Positions 19,893-30,054 of a DNA stretch of 62,714 bases are shown piece after piece (the first letter of the stretch is position 1; every line of letters starts with the position of its first letter). The notes below the pieces were generated by a model, which made no database searches, was not told the DNA's origin, and saw only the letters and a list, made by a program, of their open reading frames with translations. The translations under genes and the position numbers were made by a program. Origin of the DNA: Acidobacteriota bacterium. GTDB taxonomy: Bacteria > Acidobacteriota > Terriglobia > Terriglobales > SCQP01. The DNA lies in NCBI GenBank assembly GCA_021826505.1, contig JAKAZV010000004.1, forward strand, positions 1-62,714, in the 5' to 3' direction.

Positions 19893-19918
19893 GCCGGTCC
19901 ATAAAACTCAGGACCGGC
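19893..19918 (+). promoter_or_regulatory. Hairpin directly upstream of ispG
   Basis: Perfect 8-bp arms GCCGGTCC (19893-19900) and GGACCGGC (19911-19918) enclose a 10-nt loop and end 12 nt before the ispG ATG, over the ribosome-binding region. It could modulate translation. No T-tract follows, so it is not an obvious terminator. Confidence 0.3.
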
Positions 19919-19930
19919 GGCCACGGAACC

Positions 19931-21190
19931 ATGCCCATCGAACGCAGAAAATCGGTCAGGGTGCAAATTGGCGCAATAGGGGTGGGCGGAAACGCGCCCA
20001 TTGCCGTGCAGTCCATGACCAATACCGATACCGCCGATGCCCGCGCCACGGCGGCTCAGGTGATTGAGCTGCATCAGGCCGGCTCGGAACTTGTGCGCAT
20101 CACCGTCAATACCGATGCCGCCGCCCGCGCCCTGCCGGAAATCGCGGCAGAACTGGAGCGGCGCAAGGCGCGCGTGCCGCTGATCGGAGATTTTCATTAC
20201 AACGGCCATATTCTGCTCACCCGTTACCGGGAATGCGCGCAGATCCTGGCCAAATACCGCATCAATCCCGGCAATGTGGGCATAGGCAACCAGGATGACG
20301 CCAATTTCCGGGCCATGATCGAAGTGGCCTGCCGGCTGGGCAAGCCGGTGCGCATCGGCGTGAACTGGGGCTCGCTCGATCAGGCGCTGCTGGCGGCGAT
20401 GATGGACGACAACGCACGCCTGCCCGAGCCGCGCCCGGCCGGTGAAGTGCTGCGCGAGGCGCTGGTGCAATCGGCCCTGCGCTCGGCCGCCGCGGCCGAA
20501 CGGTATGGGCTGCCGCATGACCAAATCGTGCTCAGCGCCAAAGTGTCGGGCGTACCCGATTTGCTGACGGTGTACCGGCAACTGGCGGCGGCGTGCGATT
20601 ATCCCCTGCATTTGGGATTGACCGAAGCCGGGCTGGGATTGAAGGGCGTGGCGGCGACGGCGGCGGCGCTCAGCATTTTGCTGGCCGAGGGGATCGGAGA
20701 CACCATCCGCGCATCGCTGACGCCGCGTCCGGGCGGCGATCGCTGCGAAGAAGTGCGGCTCTGCCAGCAGGTACTGCAGTCGCTTGAACTGCGCAGCTTT
20801 GCTCCCCAGGTCACCGCCTGTCCGGGCTGCGGCCGCACCACCAGCACTTTTTTTCAGTCCATGGCCGAGCAGATTCAAACCTATCTGCGCGAGCAGATGC
20901 CGGTGTGGAAAAGCCGGTATGCGGGAGTGGAAAATTTGCGCGTCGCGGTGATGGGCTGCGTCGTCAACGGTCCCGGCGAATCGCGCCATGCCGATATCGG
21001 CATCTCGCTGCCGGGGTCGTTTGAAGAGCCCAAGGCGCCGGTTTATGTGGATGGCAAGCTGCTGCGCACCCTGCGCGGCGAAGGCCTGGTGGATGAGTTC
21101 ATCACCATTCTGGAAGATTACGTGCGCGTGCGTTACGCGCCCCGGGATCAGGCAGCATCCGTCGAGGCGGCCGCGCATGGAATCCACTAA
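19931..21190 (+). CDS. ispG: 4-hydroxy-3-methylbut-2-en-1-yl diphosphate synthase (IspG/GcpE)
   Basis: The 419-residue product is an iron-sulfur enzyme of the MEP pathway that reduces methylerythritol cyclodiphosphate to HMBPP. The N-terminal TIM-barrel begins with [20 protein letters not shown]. The C-terminal domain carries the cluster cysteines in [14 protein letters not shown] and [20 protein letters not shown]. Length matches the two-domain bacterial form. Its last 14 bp overlap the next gene. With dxr this gives two MEP-pathway genes within 4 kb. Confidence 0.96.
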   Translation: MPIERRKSVRVQIGAIGVGGNAPIAVQSMTNTDTADARATAAQVIELHQAGSELVRITVNTDAAARALPEIAAELERRKARVPLIGDFHYNGHILLTRYRECAQILAKYRINPGNVGIGNQDDANFRAMIEVACRLGKPVRIGVNWGSLDQALLAAMMDDNARLPEPRPAGEVLREALVQSALRSAAAAERYGLPHDQIVLSAKVSGVPDLLTVYRQLAAACDYPLHLGLTEAGLGLKGVAATAAALSILLAEGIGDTIRASLTPRPGGDRCEEVRLCQQVLQSLELRSFAPQVTACPGCGRTTSTFFQSMAEQIQTYLREQMPVWKSRYAGVENLRVAVMGCVVNGPGESRHADIGISLPGSFEEPKAPVYVDGKLLRTLRGEGLVDEFITILEDYVRVRYAPRDQAASVEAAAHGIH

Positions 21191-22262
21191 ACGCCTGGCG
21201 GCATTGCGCGAACGCATGCGGAGGGAAAAGCTCGGCGCTTTCGCGTCGCTGCATTTGCCCAACCTGCGCTACCTGACCGGCTTTACCGGTTCGGCGGGCC
21301 TGCTGCTGGTGCAGGCGGAAGAAGCCCATTTTTATACCGACGGCCGCTACCGCGAACAGGCACGTCTCGAAGTGCGGGGGGCGCAGGTTCATATTACCGG
21401 CAACGCCGGACTCTATGCCGCAGCGGCGCACCGGCTGGGGCGTGTGCGGCGCATCGGAGTGGAGGCGCCCAACCTGACCCTGGCCGCGGCATCGGCGCTG
21501 GGTGGCAAAGAATGGAAGAACCGGCTATTGCCCACCACGGGCTGGATAGAACAGCAGCGAGCCCGCAAAACTCCGGATGAAATTGCCCGCCTGCGCCGGG
21601 CGGCGCAGCTCGCCTCGGGCATCTGGCCCCGGCTGCTGAAAGAAATCCAGCCGGGCAAGAGCGAACGCGCCGTGGCGGCCCGCATTGAATTTGAGCTGCG
21701 GCGGGCGGGCGGCGACGGCTGTTCGTTTGAACCCATTGTGGCCGCGGGCGCGCGCGGCGCGCTGCCCCACGCCCGCGCTTCCGCACAAGCGCTGCGGCGC
21801 GGCGATCTGGTGGTGCTCGACTACGGGGTCTGGCGCGAAGGCTATGCCAGCGATATGACCCGCACGGTGGCTGTGGGCAGAGCCTCGGCCCGGGCACGCG
21901 AGGTTTACCGCGCGGTGCTGGAGGCGCAACTGGCGGCCATCGCCGCCGTGCGTCCCGGCGTGCCGGCGCCCGCCGTGGACGCGGCGGCGCGGCGGGTCTT
22001 GCGCAAACATAAACTCCTGCGGTATTTTGTTCATTCCACCGGTCATGGAGTGGGACTGGAGATACACGAAAATCCCCGTCTCGGCCAGTGGACGCGCCGG
22101 GATCAGCCACCCCCGGTGCTGGAAACGGGAAATGTGATTACCATAGAGCCTGGCGTTTACCTGCCCGGCTGGGGCGGGGTGCGCATTGAAGACATGGTGC
22201 ATGTGACCGATGGCGGGGCCGAGATTCTGACCCCCACGCCCAAAGAATTGCTGGAGCTTTGA
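21177..22262 (+). CDS. M24 family aminopeptidase (Xaa-Pro peptidase-like)
   Basis: The 361-residue product has an N-terminal creatinase-like domain ([28 protein letters not shown]) and a C-terminal pita-bread metallopeptidase domain. The five metal ligands fall in [17 protein letters not shown] (two Asp), [13 protein letters not shown] (His), [16 protein letters not shown] (Glu) and the following RIEDMVHV (Glu). It would remove N-terminal residues before proline or process dipeptides. The ATG at 21177 lies inside the end of ispG. The same frame is open further upstream only as a shadow of ispG. Neighbouring PepP/PepQ-like genes beside accB are common. Confidence 0.93.
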   Translation: MESTKRLAALRERMRREKLGAFASLHLPNLRYLTGFTGSAGLLLVQAEEAHFYTDGRYREQARLEVRGAQVHITGNAGLYAAAAHRLGRVRRIGVEAPNLTLAAASALGGKEWKNRLLPTTGWIEQQRARKTPDEIARLRRAAQLASGIWPRLLKEIQPGKSERAVAARIEFELRRAGGDGCSFEPIVAAGARGALPHARASAQALRRGDLVVLDYGVWREGYASDMTRTVAVGRASARAREVYRAVLEAQLAAIAAVRPGVPAPAVDAAARRVLRKHKLLRYFVHSTGHGVGLEIHENPRLGQWTRRDQPPPVLETGNVITIEPGVYLPGWGGVRIEDMVHVTDGGAEILTPTPKELLEL

Positions 22263-22264
22263 AC

Positions 22265-22756
22265 TTGCCCAAAAACGACCCCCAATCTTCCTCCCCGATG
22301 GATTTTGATTCGATCCGCCGGCTCATTGACACCCTGATCGAAAAACAGGTCGAGGAGTTTGAACTGGAACAGGGCGATCTGCGCATACGCATCCGGCGCG
22401 GGGCCGGTCCGGCGATTTATGCGGCGGGGAGCGGGCCAGCCGCTTCCGCACCCACCGCCGCCGCGCCCGCTCCGGCCGCGACAGCGGCTCCCGCCGCGGC
22501 GGCCGCACCGGAAGAAGGCTGGGTCTATGTGCGCTCGCCCATCGTGGGCACCTTTTATGCCGCGCCCGCGCCCGACGCGCCGGAATTTGTGCAGGAGGGC
22601 GACCGGGTGCAGCCCGGCCAGGTGCTGTGCATCGTGGAAGCCATGAAACTGATGAATGAAATCGAAGCAGAGGTCGCGGGCATCATTGTCCGGCGACTGG
22701 TCAAGGCCGGGCAGCCGGTTGAGTATGGGCAGCCATTGTTTGCCATCCGGCCCTGA
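22265..22756 (+). CDS. accB: Biotin carboxyl carrier protein of acetyl-CoA carboxylase
   Basis: The product of about 163 residues has an N-terminal helical region ([20 protein letters not shown]), an Ala/Pro-rich linker and the C-terminal lipoyl/biotinyl domain with the biotinylation motif [14 protein letters not shown]. The start is uncertain. TTG at 22259 overlaps the upstream stop. TTG at 22265 has GGAG at 22253-22256 with 8-nt spacing, so I prefer it. An ATG at 22298 gives the shortest version. accC follows at 20 bp. Confidence 0.94.
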   Translation: MPKNDPQSSSPMDFDSIRRLIDTLIEKQVEEFELEQGDLRIRIRRGAGPAIYAAGSGPAASAPTAAAPAPAATAAPAAAAAPEEGWVYVRSPIVGTFYAAPAPDAPEFVQEGDRVQPGQVLCIVEAMKLMNEIEAEVAGIIVRRLVKAGQPVEYGQPLFAIRP

Positions 22757-22776
22757 GCCGGCAACTGATCCGCACG

Positions 22777-24159
22777 ATGTTTAAAAAAATTCTTATTGCC
22801 AACCGCGGCGAAATCGCGCTGCGCGTCATCTGCGCCTGCAAAGAGCTGGGCATCGCCACGGTCGCGGTCTATTCCGAGGCTGACCGCTACAGTCTGCACG
22901 TGCGCTTCGCCGATGAGGCCGTCTGCATCGGGCCGCACCGTTCGGCAGACAGTTACCTGAATATCCCCGCCGTCATCAGCGCCGCGGAAATCACCAACGT
23001 GGACGCCATCCATCCCGGCTACGGCTTTTTATCGGAAAATGCCGGCTTTGCGGAGGTCTGCGAAACCTGCCGGGTGAAGTTCATCGGCCCCCGGCCCGAG
23101 GTGATCCGATTGATGGGCGAGAAGCAGGGGGCGCGGGCGGCGGCCAAGCGGCTGGGACTGCCGATTTTGCCCGGATCGGAGGGCGCGGTTGAGGACGAAA
23201 CCCAGGCCCAGACGGTGGCCGCGGAAATCGGTTATCCGGTGATACTCAAGGCTGCCAACGGCGGAGGCGGACGCGGCATGCGCATCGTCCGCACCGAAAC
23301 GGAACTGGCCGCGGCTTTTGCCGCCGCGCGCACCGAAGCCGCCGCCGCCTTCGGCAACGGCGACCTCTATCTGGAAAAATTTATCGAGCGGCCGCGCCAT
23401 ATTGAATTTCAGGTGCTGGGCGACGAGCATGGCCGGGTCATGCACCTGGGAGAACGAGAATGCACCATTCAGCGCCGGCATCAGAAATTAATCGAAGAAA
23501 CGCCCTCACTCGCCCTCTCCGCCGCGACCCGGAATGAAGTGGGCGCGGCCATTATCCGGGCCTTGCGCGAAGTGGGTTATGCCAATGCCGGCACCATGGA
23601 ATTTCTCATGGACGATGCCGGCCATTTATCGTTCATAGAAATGAACACCCGCCTGCAGGTCGAGCATGGGGTCACGGAATGGGTCAGCGGGGTGGATTTG
23701 GTGAAGGCGCAGATTCGCATCGCGGCGGGCGAAAAGCTGGACGCGGCGATTGGCCCTCTGGCCCAAGTTCGCGACCACGCCACGCTGAATCAAGGCCACG
23801 CCATCGAATGCCGCATCAATGCCGAAAATCCCGACACCTTTGCCCCATCAGCCGGCCGGGTGACGGCTTTTCATCCGCCCGGCGGCATTGGTGTGCGGGT
23901 GGACACGGCCATGTACAGCGAAGCGATGATGCCGCCCTATTACGATTCCCTGACGGCCAAGCTGATGACTTACGGCGTGGACCGCCCCGAGGCCCTGGCG
24001 CGCATGCGGCGCGCGCTGGGCATGTTCGTGGTCACCGGCATTGAAACTTCCATCCCATTGCACCAGCGCATCCTGGCTGATGCAGATTTTCAAGCCGGCC
24101 GCTTCGATACCCGCTTCATGGAGCGCTTTCAGCCCAAGAAGCAGCGACGCGGCGCGTAG
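22777..24159 (+). CDS. accC: Biotin carboxylase subunit of acetyl-CoA carboxylase
   Basis: The 460-residue ATP-grasp enzyme carboxylates the biotin on AccB. It starts [17 protein letters not shown] and has the ATP-grasp glycine loop [29 protein letters not shown], and [14 protein letters not shown] with the catalytic residues. The biotin-carboxylase C domain follows. It is essential for fatty-acid synthesis. No accA or accD is in the window: the carboxyltransferase at 13793 is of the acyl-CoA carboxylase type. Confidence 0.97.
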   Translation: MFKKILIANRGEIALRVICACKELGIATVAVYSEADRYSLHVRFADEAVCIGPHRSADSYLNIPAVISAAEITNVDAIHPGYGFLSENAGFAEVCETCRVKFIGPRPEVIRLMGEKQGARAAAKRLGLPILPGSEGAVEDETQAQTVAAEIGYPVILKAANGGGGRGMRIVRTETELAAAFAAARTEAAAAFGNGDLYLEKFIERPRHIEFQVLGDEHGRVMHLGERECTIQRRHQKLIEETPSLALSAATRNEVGAAIIRALREVGYANAGTMEFLMDDAGHLSFIEMNTRLQVEHGVTEWVSGVDLVKAQIRIAAGEKLDAAIGPLAQVRDHATLNQGHAIECRINAENPDTFAPSAGRVTAFHPPGGIGVRVDTAMYSEAMMPPYYDSLTAKLMTYGVDRPEALARMRRALGMFVVTGIETSIPLHQRILADADFQAGRFDTRFMERFQPKKQRRGA

Positions 24160-24182
24160 TCATGAATGCATAATGCCCGGCC

Positions 24183-24398
24183 TCAAGCCGCGGGTTTGGC
24201 CTGGTTGATGCCGTAGGCGTAACTGGAGCAACTAATCAGGTAAAACAGAGCGGCAACTTCAAAAAAGTTGCGGGGAAAAAGCCCGGTGGAGGCAGCGATG
24301 TGATCCAGCCGGCCGTTCATGGTCAGCAGCCGGAATATAACGCCCAATACGGCAAAACCCCAGCCCAATTTGTAACTGATGCTGATCAATGTTTTCAT
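24183..24398 (-). CDS. Small membrane protein, function unknown
   Basis: The 71-residue product has two hydrophobic stretches: one near residues 8-25 (ISYKLGWGFAVLGVIFRLL) and one near 44-60 (FFEVAALFYLISCSSYAYG). The ATG at 24398 is preceded at a good distance by AAGGGA, which supports translation. I recognise no family. The upstream 200 bp contain two striking dyads and a -10-like hexamer placed as in an activator-dependent promoter, so this small gene seems to be tightly regulated. The 3' end faces accC across a short gap. Confidence 0.65.
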   Translation of the reverse strand: MKTLISISYKLGWGFAVLGVIFRLLTMNGRLDHIAASTGLFPRNFFEVAALFYLISCSSYAYGINQAKPAA

Positions 24399-24451
24399 CG
24401 TATTTCCCTTTTTGAAGCAGCGAATTCCGGAAGCCAGCGGCTTTTACCCGG

Positions 24452-24475
24452 ATTTACCCAAAGCTATGGGTAAAT
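24452..24475 (-). promoter_or_regulatory. 24-bp perfect dyad (operator-like) in the leader of the small membrane gene
   Basis: Perfect 9-bp arms ATTTACCCA (24452-24460) and TGGGTAAAT (24467-24475) are separated by AAGCTA. A third half-site TTTACCC lies just beside it at 24443-24449. It is downstream of the predicted transcription start and upstream of the Shine-Dalgarno sequence, a position that fits a repressor site or an RNA hairpin. Confidence 0.55.
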
Positions 24476-24517
24476 GGCCTGATTATGCCCGGAATATTCC
24501 AGCATGACAAGCATTAA

Positions 24518-24537
24518 TTTGTGAGTGAGATCACAAA
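24518..24537 (-). promoter_or_regulatory. CRP-like activator site (TTTGTGA-N6-TCACAAA)
   Basis: Perfect 7-bp arms TTTGTGA (24518-24524) and TCACAAA (24531-24537) enclose GTGAGA, which is the textbook form of a CRP site. Its centre is 41.5 bp upstream of a start point predicted from an AATATT hexamer at 24493-24498 on the minus strand, the class II activator geometry. The next minus-strand gene is the small membrane protein at 24398. Confidence 0.6.
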
Positions 24538-24601
24538 AAGGCTGGCAGGGATGGGGACATCGGCGAGACGGTATAGAGATCAATCAACAGGAAGGATTTT
24601 A

Positions 24602-24678
<77 letters not shown>

Positions 24679-24746
24679 GCAACCTTAATATTTTAACAGA
24701 TTCATCCCCGGCTGCGGCCTGTGCTTGACTTGAATGCCGCAGTCTC

Positions 24747-26906
24747 TTAGCGCCGCTTCCAGTTTAAACGATAAATTTCATTCAGCCCCCGCGCGCGGGT
24801 GACCAGGGGGCGATTATGCCAGTCCAATCCGCTCCAGCCATCCACCAGCCAGCCATAACGATTCAAGCTGACGATTTCATGTAGTTTTCCCGTCGCCGGG
24901 CTATAGCGAAAAAAGCCCAGATTATTGCCGCGGGTGTCGAAATAAAGTTCATTCCCCCGACGCGACCAGACGGGGTTGTCCACCTGCCGGATCGGCGTCA
25001 TCCGCCAGCGCCGTCGGCGGATTGAATAGATGACCAGCCGCTGCGAACGCTGGCGCAGGGCGGCAATCCAGCGCCCATTGGGCGACCAGCGCGCCGTCCA
25101 TAATCCCTGAGAACCGGGCAGTGTCGTATGCGTGCGCTGCGCGAGAGTGTAAATATGGATGCCGCTGGGACGGGGGAAATCTCCATTGGGGTTGGGCAGA
25201 TCCCCATAAACCAAGCGTTTTCCATGCGGCGACCAACTGGCAATTCCCACATTGATGCCGGTTCGCGGCAATTCCCGTAAATTGCGATCGGCCAGGGTGT
25301 AAATAAATAAATGCCAGGGTTGCGTTGCACCCATGCGCCCGCGAATGACCAGGCGATCACCCCGCGGCGACCAAGCTAATCCTTCGCTGTCAAAGGGAGT
25401 AAAGGTGATTTCCCGGGCTCCGGTATTGCCGTGCCGGGCAATCCATACACTCCGTCCCTCCTGGCCCGTCAAGGCGTAGGCAATCCTTTGATCGTGGGGA
25501 GAAGATGCCACCCAGAGTGCGCGCATGCCCCCCAGATAAGGCTCAAATTTCCCCAGCCTAGCCCGGTAACGCATCAACTGCGGCATGGTGGACTTGCCTA
25601 TAACCAATAATTTAGATTTTCCCGGCACCGGAGTGGGCGATTGAAACCCGATTGGACCGGAGGCAAAGTCACGCCACTGATGGGCGCCCCGCGGCATGAC
25701 CGCGATTCTGTAGGGAAATGACTGCATTTTGTCATAGTATTGAAAAAAATAATCGCTTCCGTGGCCGGTCCAGCTGCCACAACAGGCATTGATACTGCGG
25801 GGCGTCAGCGGCCGCGGGGCAGCATTTTTGAGCCGCAGGGAAAGTTCCCATATACGGCTATTTCCCGCGGACATATTCCCCGTGGTATAGCGCAATTGCC
25901 GCCCATCCGGACGCCAGCGTATCCACCAGGGAGTTTGCCCTGCCTGACACAGCAAGCGAGAGGATAAACCCCGAACGCTGGTCATGCGCAGCTGATGCCG
26001 CCAGCTATAGACAATGCGTTTGCCACCGGGCGACCAGGCCGCCGCACGTGCGTATATTCCGGGAATAATGTGGGGATCATCGCTGGGCAGATTGAGCATC
26101 CATAATTGCCCATGCGAGCCGCGATCCGTGGCCAGAATATGCAAGCCGTCGCGGGAGATATCCTGAAAATACAAGTCCGGCAGCAACGCCACCATGGGTT
26201 CCGGCGTGCCACCTTCGATGCCGGTAAACATCAAGGTGTGACCGGCCCGCCGCTGCTCGGAAAAATAGATCCGGGTGCCATCGGTGAGCAGGGGAACGGA
26301 GCGTATATTTCTGGTTTTGACCCGACCATCCGCGGTGATTTGATCGTAATTTTCCAATTGCGGCCAGTGCGGGCGATGGCTGTAATGCCACAGTGCGGCT
26401 CCGCCCAAGAGCAGCAATAAAATCGCCGCTCCGGCCCATAATGCCCACCACCCTCTTCTTTTTTGCTGCCCGGTCCGCTCAGGGGCCATCCACGCCGGTG
26501 TTTCCTCCTGGCGGGAGGCCGTGGGCCGGGGAAGGTTCGTATCGGCAAGGGGATAGAGGGTTTCAACCGGAGCGATAAACCGGTATCCCAGGCGCGGCAG
26601 GGTTTCTATATACCGCGGGTTTTCCGCCGAGTCGCGCAAGACTTGCCGGATGCGGTTCACCGCCGAATTTACGCTGTTATCAAAATCGACAAACGTATCC
26701 GGCGGCCATAACCGCGTGCGGATTTCCTCACGCGTGACCAAATTGCCCGCTTGCCCCAAAAGCAGAGCAAGTAATTGGCCCGGCTGCTGCGCCAGCCGCA
26801 CCCGGACTCCATTGCGACGCAATTCCTTCGTTTCCAAACTCAGTTCAAAAACGCCAAAGCGGTATCCAATCTGATCTTTATCTGGCGTCGTGGACGCTTC
26901 TGGCAT
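24747..26906 (-). CDS. Membrane-anchored winged-helix regulator with WD40-like sensor domain (CadC/ToxR-type)
   Basis: The roughly 719-residue product has an N-terminal OmpR-type winged helix (about 15-100), with LRRNGVRVRLAQQPGQLLAL and the family ending YIETLPRLGYRFIAPVE. A single transmembrane helix (WWALWAGAAILLLLLGGAAL, about 152-171) follows. A periplasmic beta-propeller made of TolB/PD40-like repeats, with recurring AWSPGGKRIVY and SWSPHGKRLVYG units, completes it. It should bind DNA from the membrane and sense a periplasmic signal. The frame extends to TTG 26969, but that would lie over a good promoter (26941-26969), so I use ATG 26906. It is transcribed divergently from the exported-protein cluster, its likely target. 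Confidence 0.87.
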   Translation of the reverse strand: MPEASTTPDKDQIGYRFGVFELSLETKELRRNGVRVRLAQQPGQLLALLLGQAGNLVTREEIRTRLWPPDTFVDFDNSVNSAVNRIRQVLRDSAENPRYIETLPRLGYRFIAPVETLYPLADTNLPRPTASRQEETPAWMAPERTGQQKRRGWWALWAGAAILLLLLGGAALWHYSHRPHWPQLENYDQITADGRVKTRNIRSVPLLTDGTRIYFSEQRRAGHTLMFTGIEGGTPEPMVALLPDLYFQDISRDGLHILATDRGSHGQLWMLNLPSDDPHIIPGIYARAAAWSPGGKRIVYSWRHQLRMTSVRGLSSRLLCQAGQTPWWIRWRPDGRQLRYTTGNMSAGNSRIWELSLRLKNAAPRPLTPRSINACCGSWTGHGSDYFFQYYDKMQSFPYRIAVMPRGAHQWRDFASGPIGFQSPTPVPGKSKLLVIGKSTMPQLMRYRARLGKFEPYLGGMRALWVASSPHDQRIAYALTGQEGRSVWIARHGNTGAREITFTPFDSEGLAWSPRGDRLVIRGRMGATQPWHLFIYTLADRNLRELPRTGINVGIASWSPHGKRLVYGDLPNPNGDFPRPSGIHIYTLAQRTHTTLPGSQGLWTARWSPNGRWIAALRQRSQRLVIYSIRRRRWRMTPIRQVDNPVWSRRGNELYFDTRGNNLGFFRYSPATGKLHEIVSLNRYGWLVDGWSGLDWHNRPLVTRARGLNEIYRLNWKRR

Positions 26907-26940
26907 AGCAATACCGTTCTTTATGCTGGATTGATTTGAC

Positions 26941-26969
26941 AGTATAGGGCAAGGCTCCGAGTTAAGCAA
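26941..26969 (-). promoter_or_regulatory. Candidate promoter of the winged-helix regulator
   Basis: On the minus strand TTGCTT (26969-26964) and TATACT (26946-26941) are 17 bp apart. They would start transcription near 26934, about 28 nt before the ATG at 26906. The segment between here and 27114 is A/T-rich with small dyads (for example TTATT and AATAA arms around 27027-27041) and probably also holds the divergent promoter. Confidence 0.45.
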
Positions 26970-27113
26970 ATCATGTAAATAAATGAAAAATAAGCACTTG
27001 TCAGGTGAGATGTTTTAAATCATGCATTATTGTCAAAATAATCCTCTGCCCATTGCATGTTCCCTGTCCGGCTTGCATGCTCATCTCCGTCGGGAGTATC
27101 GGGAGGGATTTTC

Positions 27114-30011
27114 ATGCATCTTCGTCTCAAGTCCAAAGCCTGGTTTGGATCGGTAGAGCCTGAGTATGGAAGGAGCATTGCGAAACCGGTTAGGGCAAAA
27201 ATACAAATGGCAGTCCCGCTATTGTTTGCCTGTCTTGCAGGGGTGAGCATACTTGCAATGGCCGGTTGTGGGGGCGTCGGCACCAATTCGACCCCCAATC
27301 CTCCAGCCGACAACCCAGTTCCCAGCATCAGTTCGCTCTCTCCGGCTTCTGTCACGATGGGCGCGGCGGCACAAACCCTTACCATAAATGGCACAGGATT
27401 CATCCCCACATCGAGCATAACTTTTAACGGCAATGCATATACCGTCAGTTATGTGAGCGCCACTCAATTGACCATTCCATTAGGGGCCAGCGATCAGGCA
27501 ACCGCAGGGACGTATGCCGTCGTGGTCAGCAATCCCTCCCCAGGGGGCGGAGTCTCCAATAGTGTCAATTTCATCGTCAACAACCCGGTTCCGGCCATTA
27601 CCGCCATCAGCCCTAATGCCACTTTTCCCTGTAATCCACTGGCCCTGGTCACCATTACCGGTACGCAATTCATGCCCGGCGCCAGCGTGACTTTTAATGG
27701 CAGCCCCATTGCTGCGACCGTAGTGAATGCAACCACGATCACCCTGGCCCTGGACAGCTCCCTGATTGCCACACCCGGCACCCCAGCCATCGTGGTCACC
27801 AATCCATCCCCTGGCGGCGGGCCTTCCAACCCGGCTGTGTTTACCATCAGCACGCCCAGTGGCCCCGGTTTAAGCGGGAAAACCGAACTCACCGCCAATA
27901 TTTATGTTTATGCCCTCAATGCGGATGGCAGCAATGGCCAACTCCTTTGCACCGGGGCCAGTGACGGCAATGGCAATTTCAATATGACGCTCGATGCCCC
28001 CATTAACGGCGGGATTCGCCTCGATTCGAGCGGCGGACAAGTCGTTTACCAGAATAATCCGCCGCTTAATTATCCGCAAACCAGTGATGATACAGCCATT
28101 TTCGATACTGTCTCCAGCAGTATCAGCAGCATTGATCTCGACCCCATCAGCACCCTGGCAGATGCCATGACAGTGGGGGAAATGCAGATGCATCAGACCA
28201 GCGAGACGGGAACACATTCAATGGTGAATGCCCAACTCAGCTATTTTTTTCTATTCCATCCCGGCAATAGCGGCTATCCTCCGCTGGAACTGCAACCTGC
28301 CGATCCCAGCAATCAGAACCAGCGTATCGCCGCGGTGCAAGGCTGGCTGACGGAAGGTTTGTCGCTCAACCCAAATTCACCGGATGATATTTATTCCGCA
28401 CTGGATCAGGACATTCGCGATGGAATATTTGACGGTTGGGACGGCGCCAGCAGAATCAGTCTGGACAGCGGCAATGAGCCGGTCACGGCCGGAACCACGG
28501 ACTATCTGAGCGGAGCAGCGCAGTGGGTGCAAGGCCCAGGCGCTCAAGTGCTGCCTTCCGGCACAGGCTCCGCTACCCTGGCCGCGTTAACCAAAGGAGT
28601 GACGGCTAACGTTACCTTATTCACTCCTTTTGCCGATGGATTAGTTCCCAGCAGCACCGGAGCCATGACCACACTGGCACTCCAGGGTCATCAGTATCTG
28701 CTCATCAACGATCTCAATAATCAGAACGCAACTCCAAATACCGACAGTATTATCGTCATTGATGTTACCGATCCCACACATCCGGGCATACCCATTGAAT
28801 GGCAAACGCCAGAATTAAATAATTGGACAGTCGCCGGCGCAATCAGCGGCGGTATTGCCGTTCTGGCGGGAAATAGCGGCCATCCGCAAGTATTTGTTTA
28901 TGACGAAAGCGGGCGCGCCGCCTTGCTCAATGCTTCAATTCTCGTCAATGGCGTTCCAGGAACGGATCAGCCGGTTGACTATTCCGGCGCCCTGGCCATC
29001 TCCGGCTCAATTCCAGTTTTCAGCGATGCCAGAGTACTTTCAGGTGCCGCCTGGGACGGCTGCTGGCTGGGCTGCCAGATCGAGCTGGCCAGCGCCGATG
29101 GCTATGTAGATTTCACCCTTGCCAGCAATTCTCTCGATGAGACGCATGCCTTCCCGGTGCTGGATCCAACCGAAACCGCAGCCGAAAGCATGGGACCCGA
29201 TATCGCCCATTACAGCGGCTACCCTTTATTGCTGGCCGGCAATGCAGGCGGCATGCAACTGGTGGACTTTACGAATCATTCTTCTTTTTTTCTCAATGAC
29301 AGTCAGTTCCATACTTATTTTCCTCATTTTCCTTATGCCGGCTTCCAAGGAAATGATGATGTAGATGCCAATACCGCCGACCTGAGCTATGAAATCGGCG
29401 TGCTTACGCCCGAACAGGGGCAGGGTACGACCAATCCCTATATTGGACTCTATGATATAGGCAATATTAGCGAAACACCCGCATCCGGCGGCAATCTTCC
29501 GACCTTCAGTTTTTCACCAGGAAACACTCTGGAAATACCTATTTCCAGCAATAATAATCTGGATTTTACCGGTGCCGCTGTGGATTCCGACTCGCATACG
29601 CTTGCATTGAGCGGCTCGTTTTCCCATAGCGATATCGCCCTGGGGCAAATCCAGAACCTGAATAATTTAGCAAATGGCCAAAACTGGATCGGGCTCACCG
29701 ATTGGGTTTTTCTCAATGCCGCCGCATCCAGCGGTTTAAGCCAATTCATGAACCAGGGCGATCCGCCAGGGGTGATTGCCTTCACCAGCCTGGGCGCGAT
29801 AAACGCTAAAACCAAAGGCATCAGTTATGGATACATGCTGGATGCCTCCGGCCGCGGCGTGCTGCAGGTAGATATCAACGGACTGCTGGCCATGCCGCGT
29901 CAAGGCGCGGCCGGTTCGGGCGATCCCGCTCACCAGGTTACAGGCGATCCGGCCACCACCAACGACGCACTAACCGGCGCGCCCATTTTGACTGAAATCA
30001 CCTGGCCCTGA
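27114..30011 (+). CDS. Large exported lipoprotein with two TIG/IPT domains
   Basis: The 965-residue product carries a long basic leader, a hydrophobic segment (VPLLFACLAGVSILAM) and a lipobox-like AMAGC near residue 52, so it is probably a lipoprotein. Two immunoglobulin-like TIG/IPT domains follow (about 65-140 and 142-222), each with PSISSLSP or PAITAISP starts and GTGF or GTQF turns. Next comes a carboxypeptidase-regulatory-like segment (NIYVYALNADGSNG). A long C-terminal region with propeller-like repeats has no clear family. I start at ATG 27114 because GGGAGGG precedes it at 6 nt; the upstream ATG at 27057 lacks this. Codon use is more A/T-rich than in the metabolic genes. The role is unknown, probably at the cell surface. 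Confidence 0.75.
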   Translation: MHLRLKSKAWFGSVEPEYGRSIAKPVRAKIQMAVPLLFACLAGVSILAMAGCGGVGTNSTPNPPADNPVPSISSLSPASVTMGAAAQTLTINGTGFIPTSSITFNGNAYTVSYVSATQLTIPLGASDQATAGTYAVVVSNPSPGGGVSNSVNFIVNNPVPAITAISPNATFPCNPLALVTITGTQFMPGASVTFNGSPIAATVVNATTITLALDSSLIATPGTPAIVVTNPSPGGGPSNPAVFTISTPSGPGLSGKTELTANIYVYALNADGSNGQLLCTGASDGNGNFNMTLDAPINGGIRLDSSGGQVVYQNNPPLNYPQTSDDTAIFDTVSSSISSIDLDPISTLADAMTVGEMQMHQTSETGTHSMVNAQLSYFFLFHPGNSGYPPLELQPADPSNQNQRIAAVQGWLTEGLSLNPNSPDDIYSALDQDIRDGIFDGWDGASRISLDSGNEPVTAGTTDYLSGAAQWVQGPGAQVLPSGTGSATLAALTKGVTANVTLFTPFADGLVPSSTGAMTTLALQGHQYLLINDLNNQNATPNTDSIIVIDVTDPTHPGIPIEWQTPELNNWTVAGAISGGIAVLAGNSGHPQVFVYDESGRAALLNASILVNGVPGTDQPVDYSGALAISGSIPVFSDARVLSGAAWDGCWLGCQIELASADGYVDFTLASNSLDETHAFPVLDPTETAAESMGPDIAHYSGYPLLLAGNAGGMQLVDFTNHSSFFLNDSQFHTYFPHFPYAGFQGNDDVDANTADLSYEIGVLTPEQGQGTTNPYIGLYDIGNISETPASGGNLPTFSFSPGNTLEIPISSNNNLDFTGAAVDSDSHTLALSGSFSHSDIALGQIQNLNNLANGQNWIGLTDWVFLNAAASSGLSQFMNQGDPPGVIAFTSLGAINAKTKGISYGYMLDASGRGVLQVDINGLLAMPRQGAAGSGDPAHQVTGDPATTNDALTGAPILTEITWP

Positions 30012-30054
30012 ACATCCTTTTTTGAGTCATACGAGCCATCGCAAGGAAAAAACG

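Noticed and set aside
24747-26906. Calling the winged-helix/WD40 protein a two-component response regulator
   Set aside because: It lacks a receiver domain; the DNA-binding domain is joined by a membrane helix to a propeller, which is the CadC/ToxR layout.
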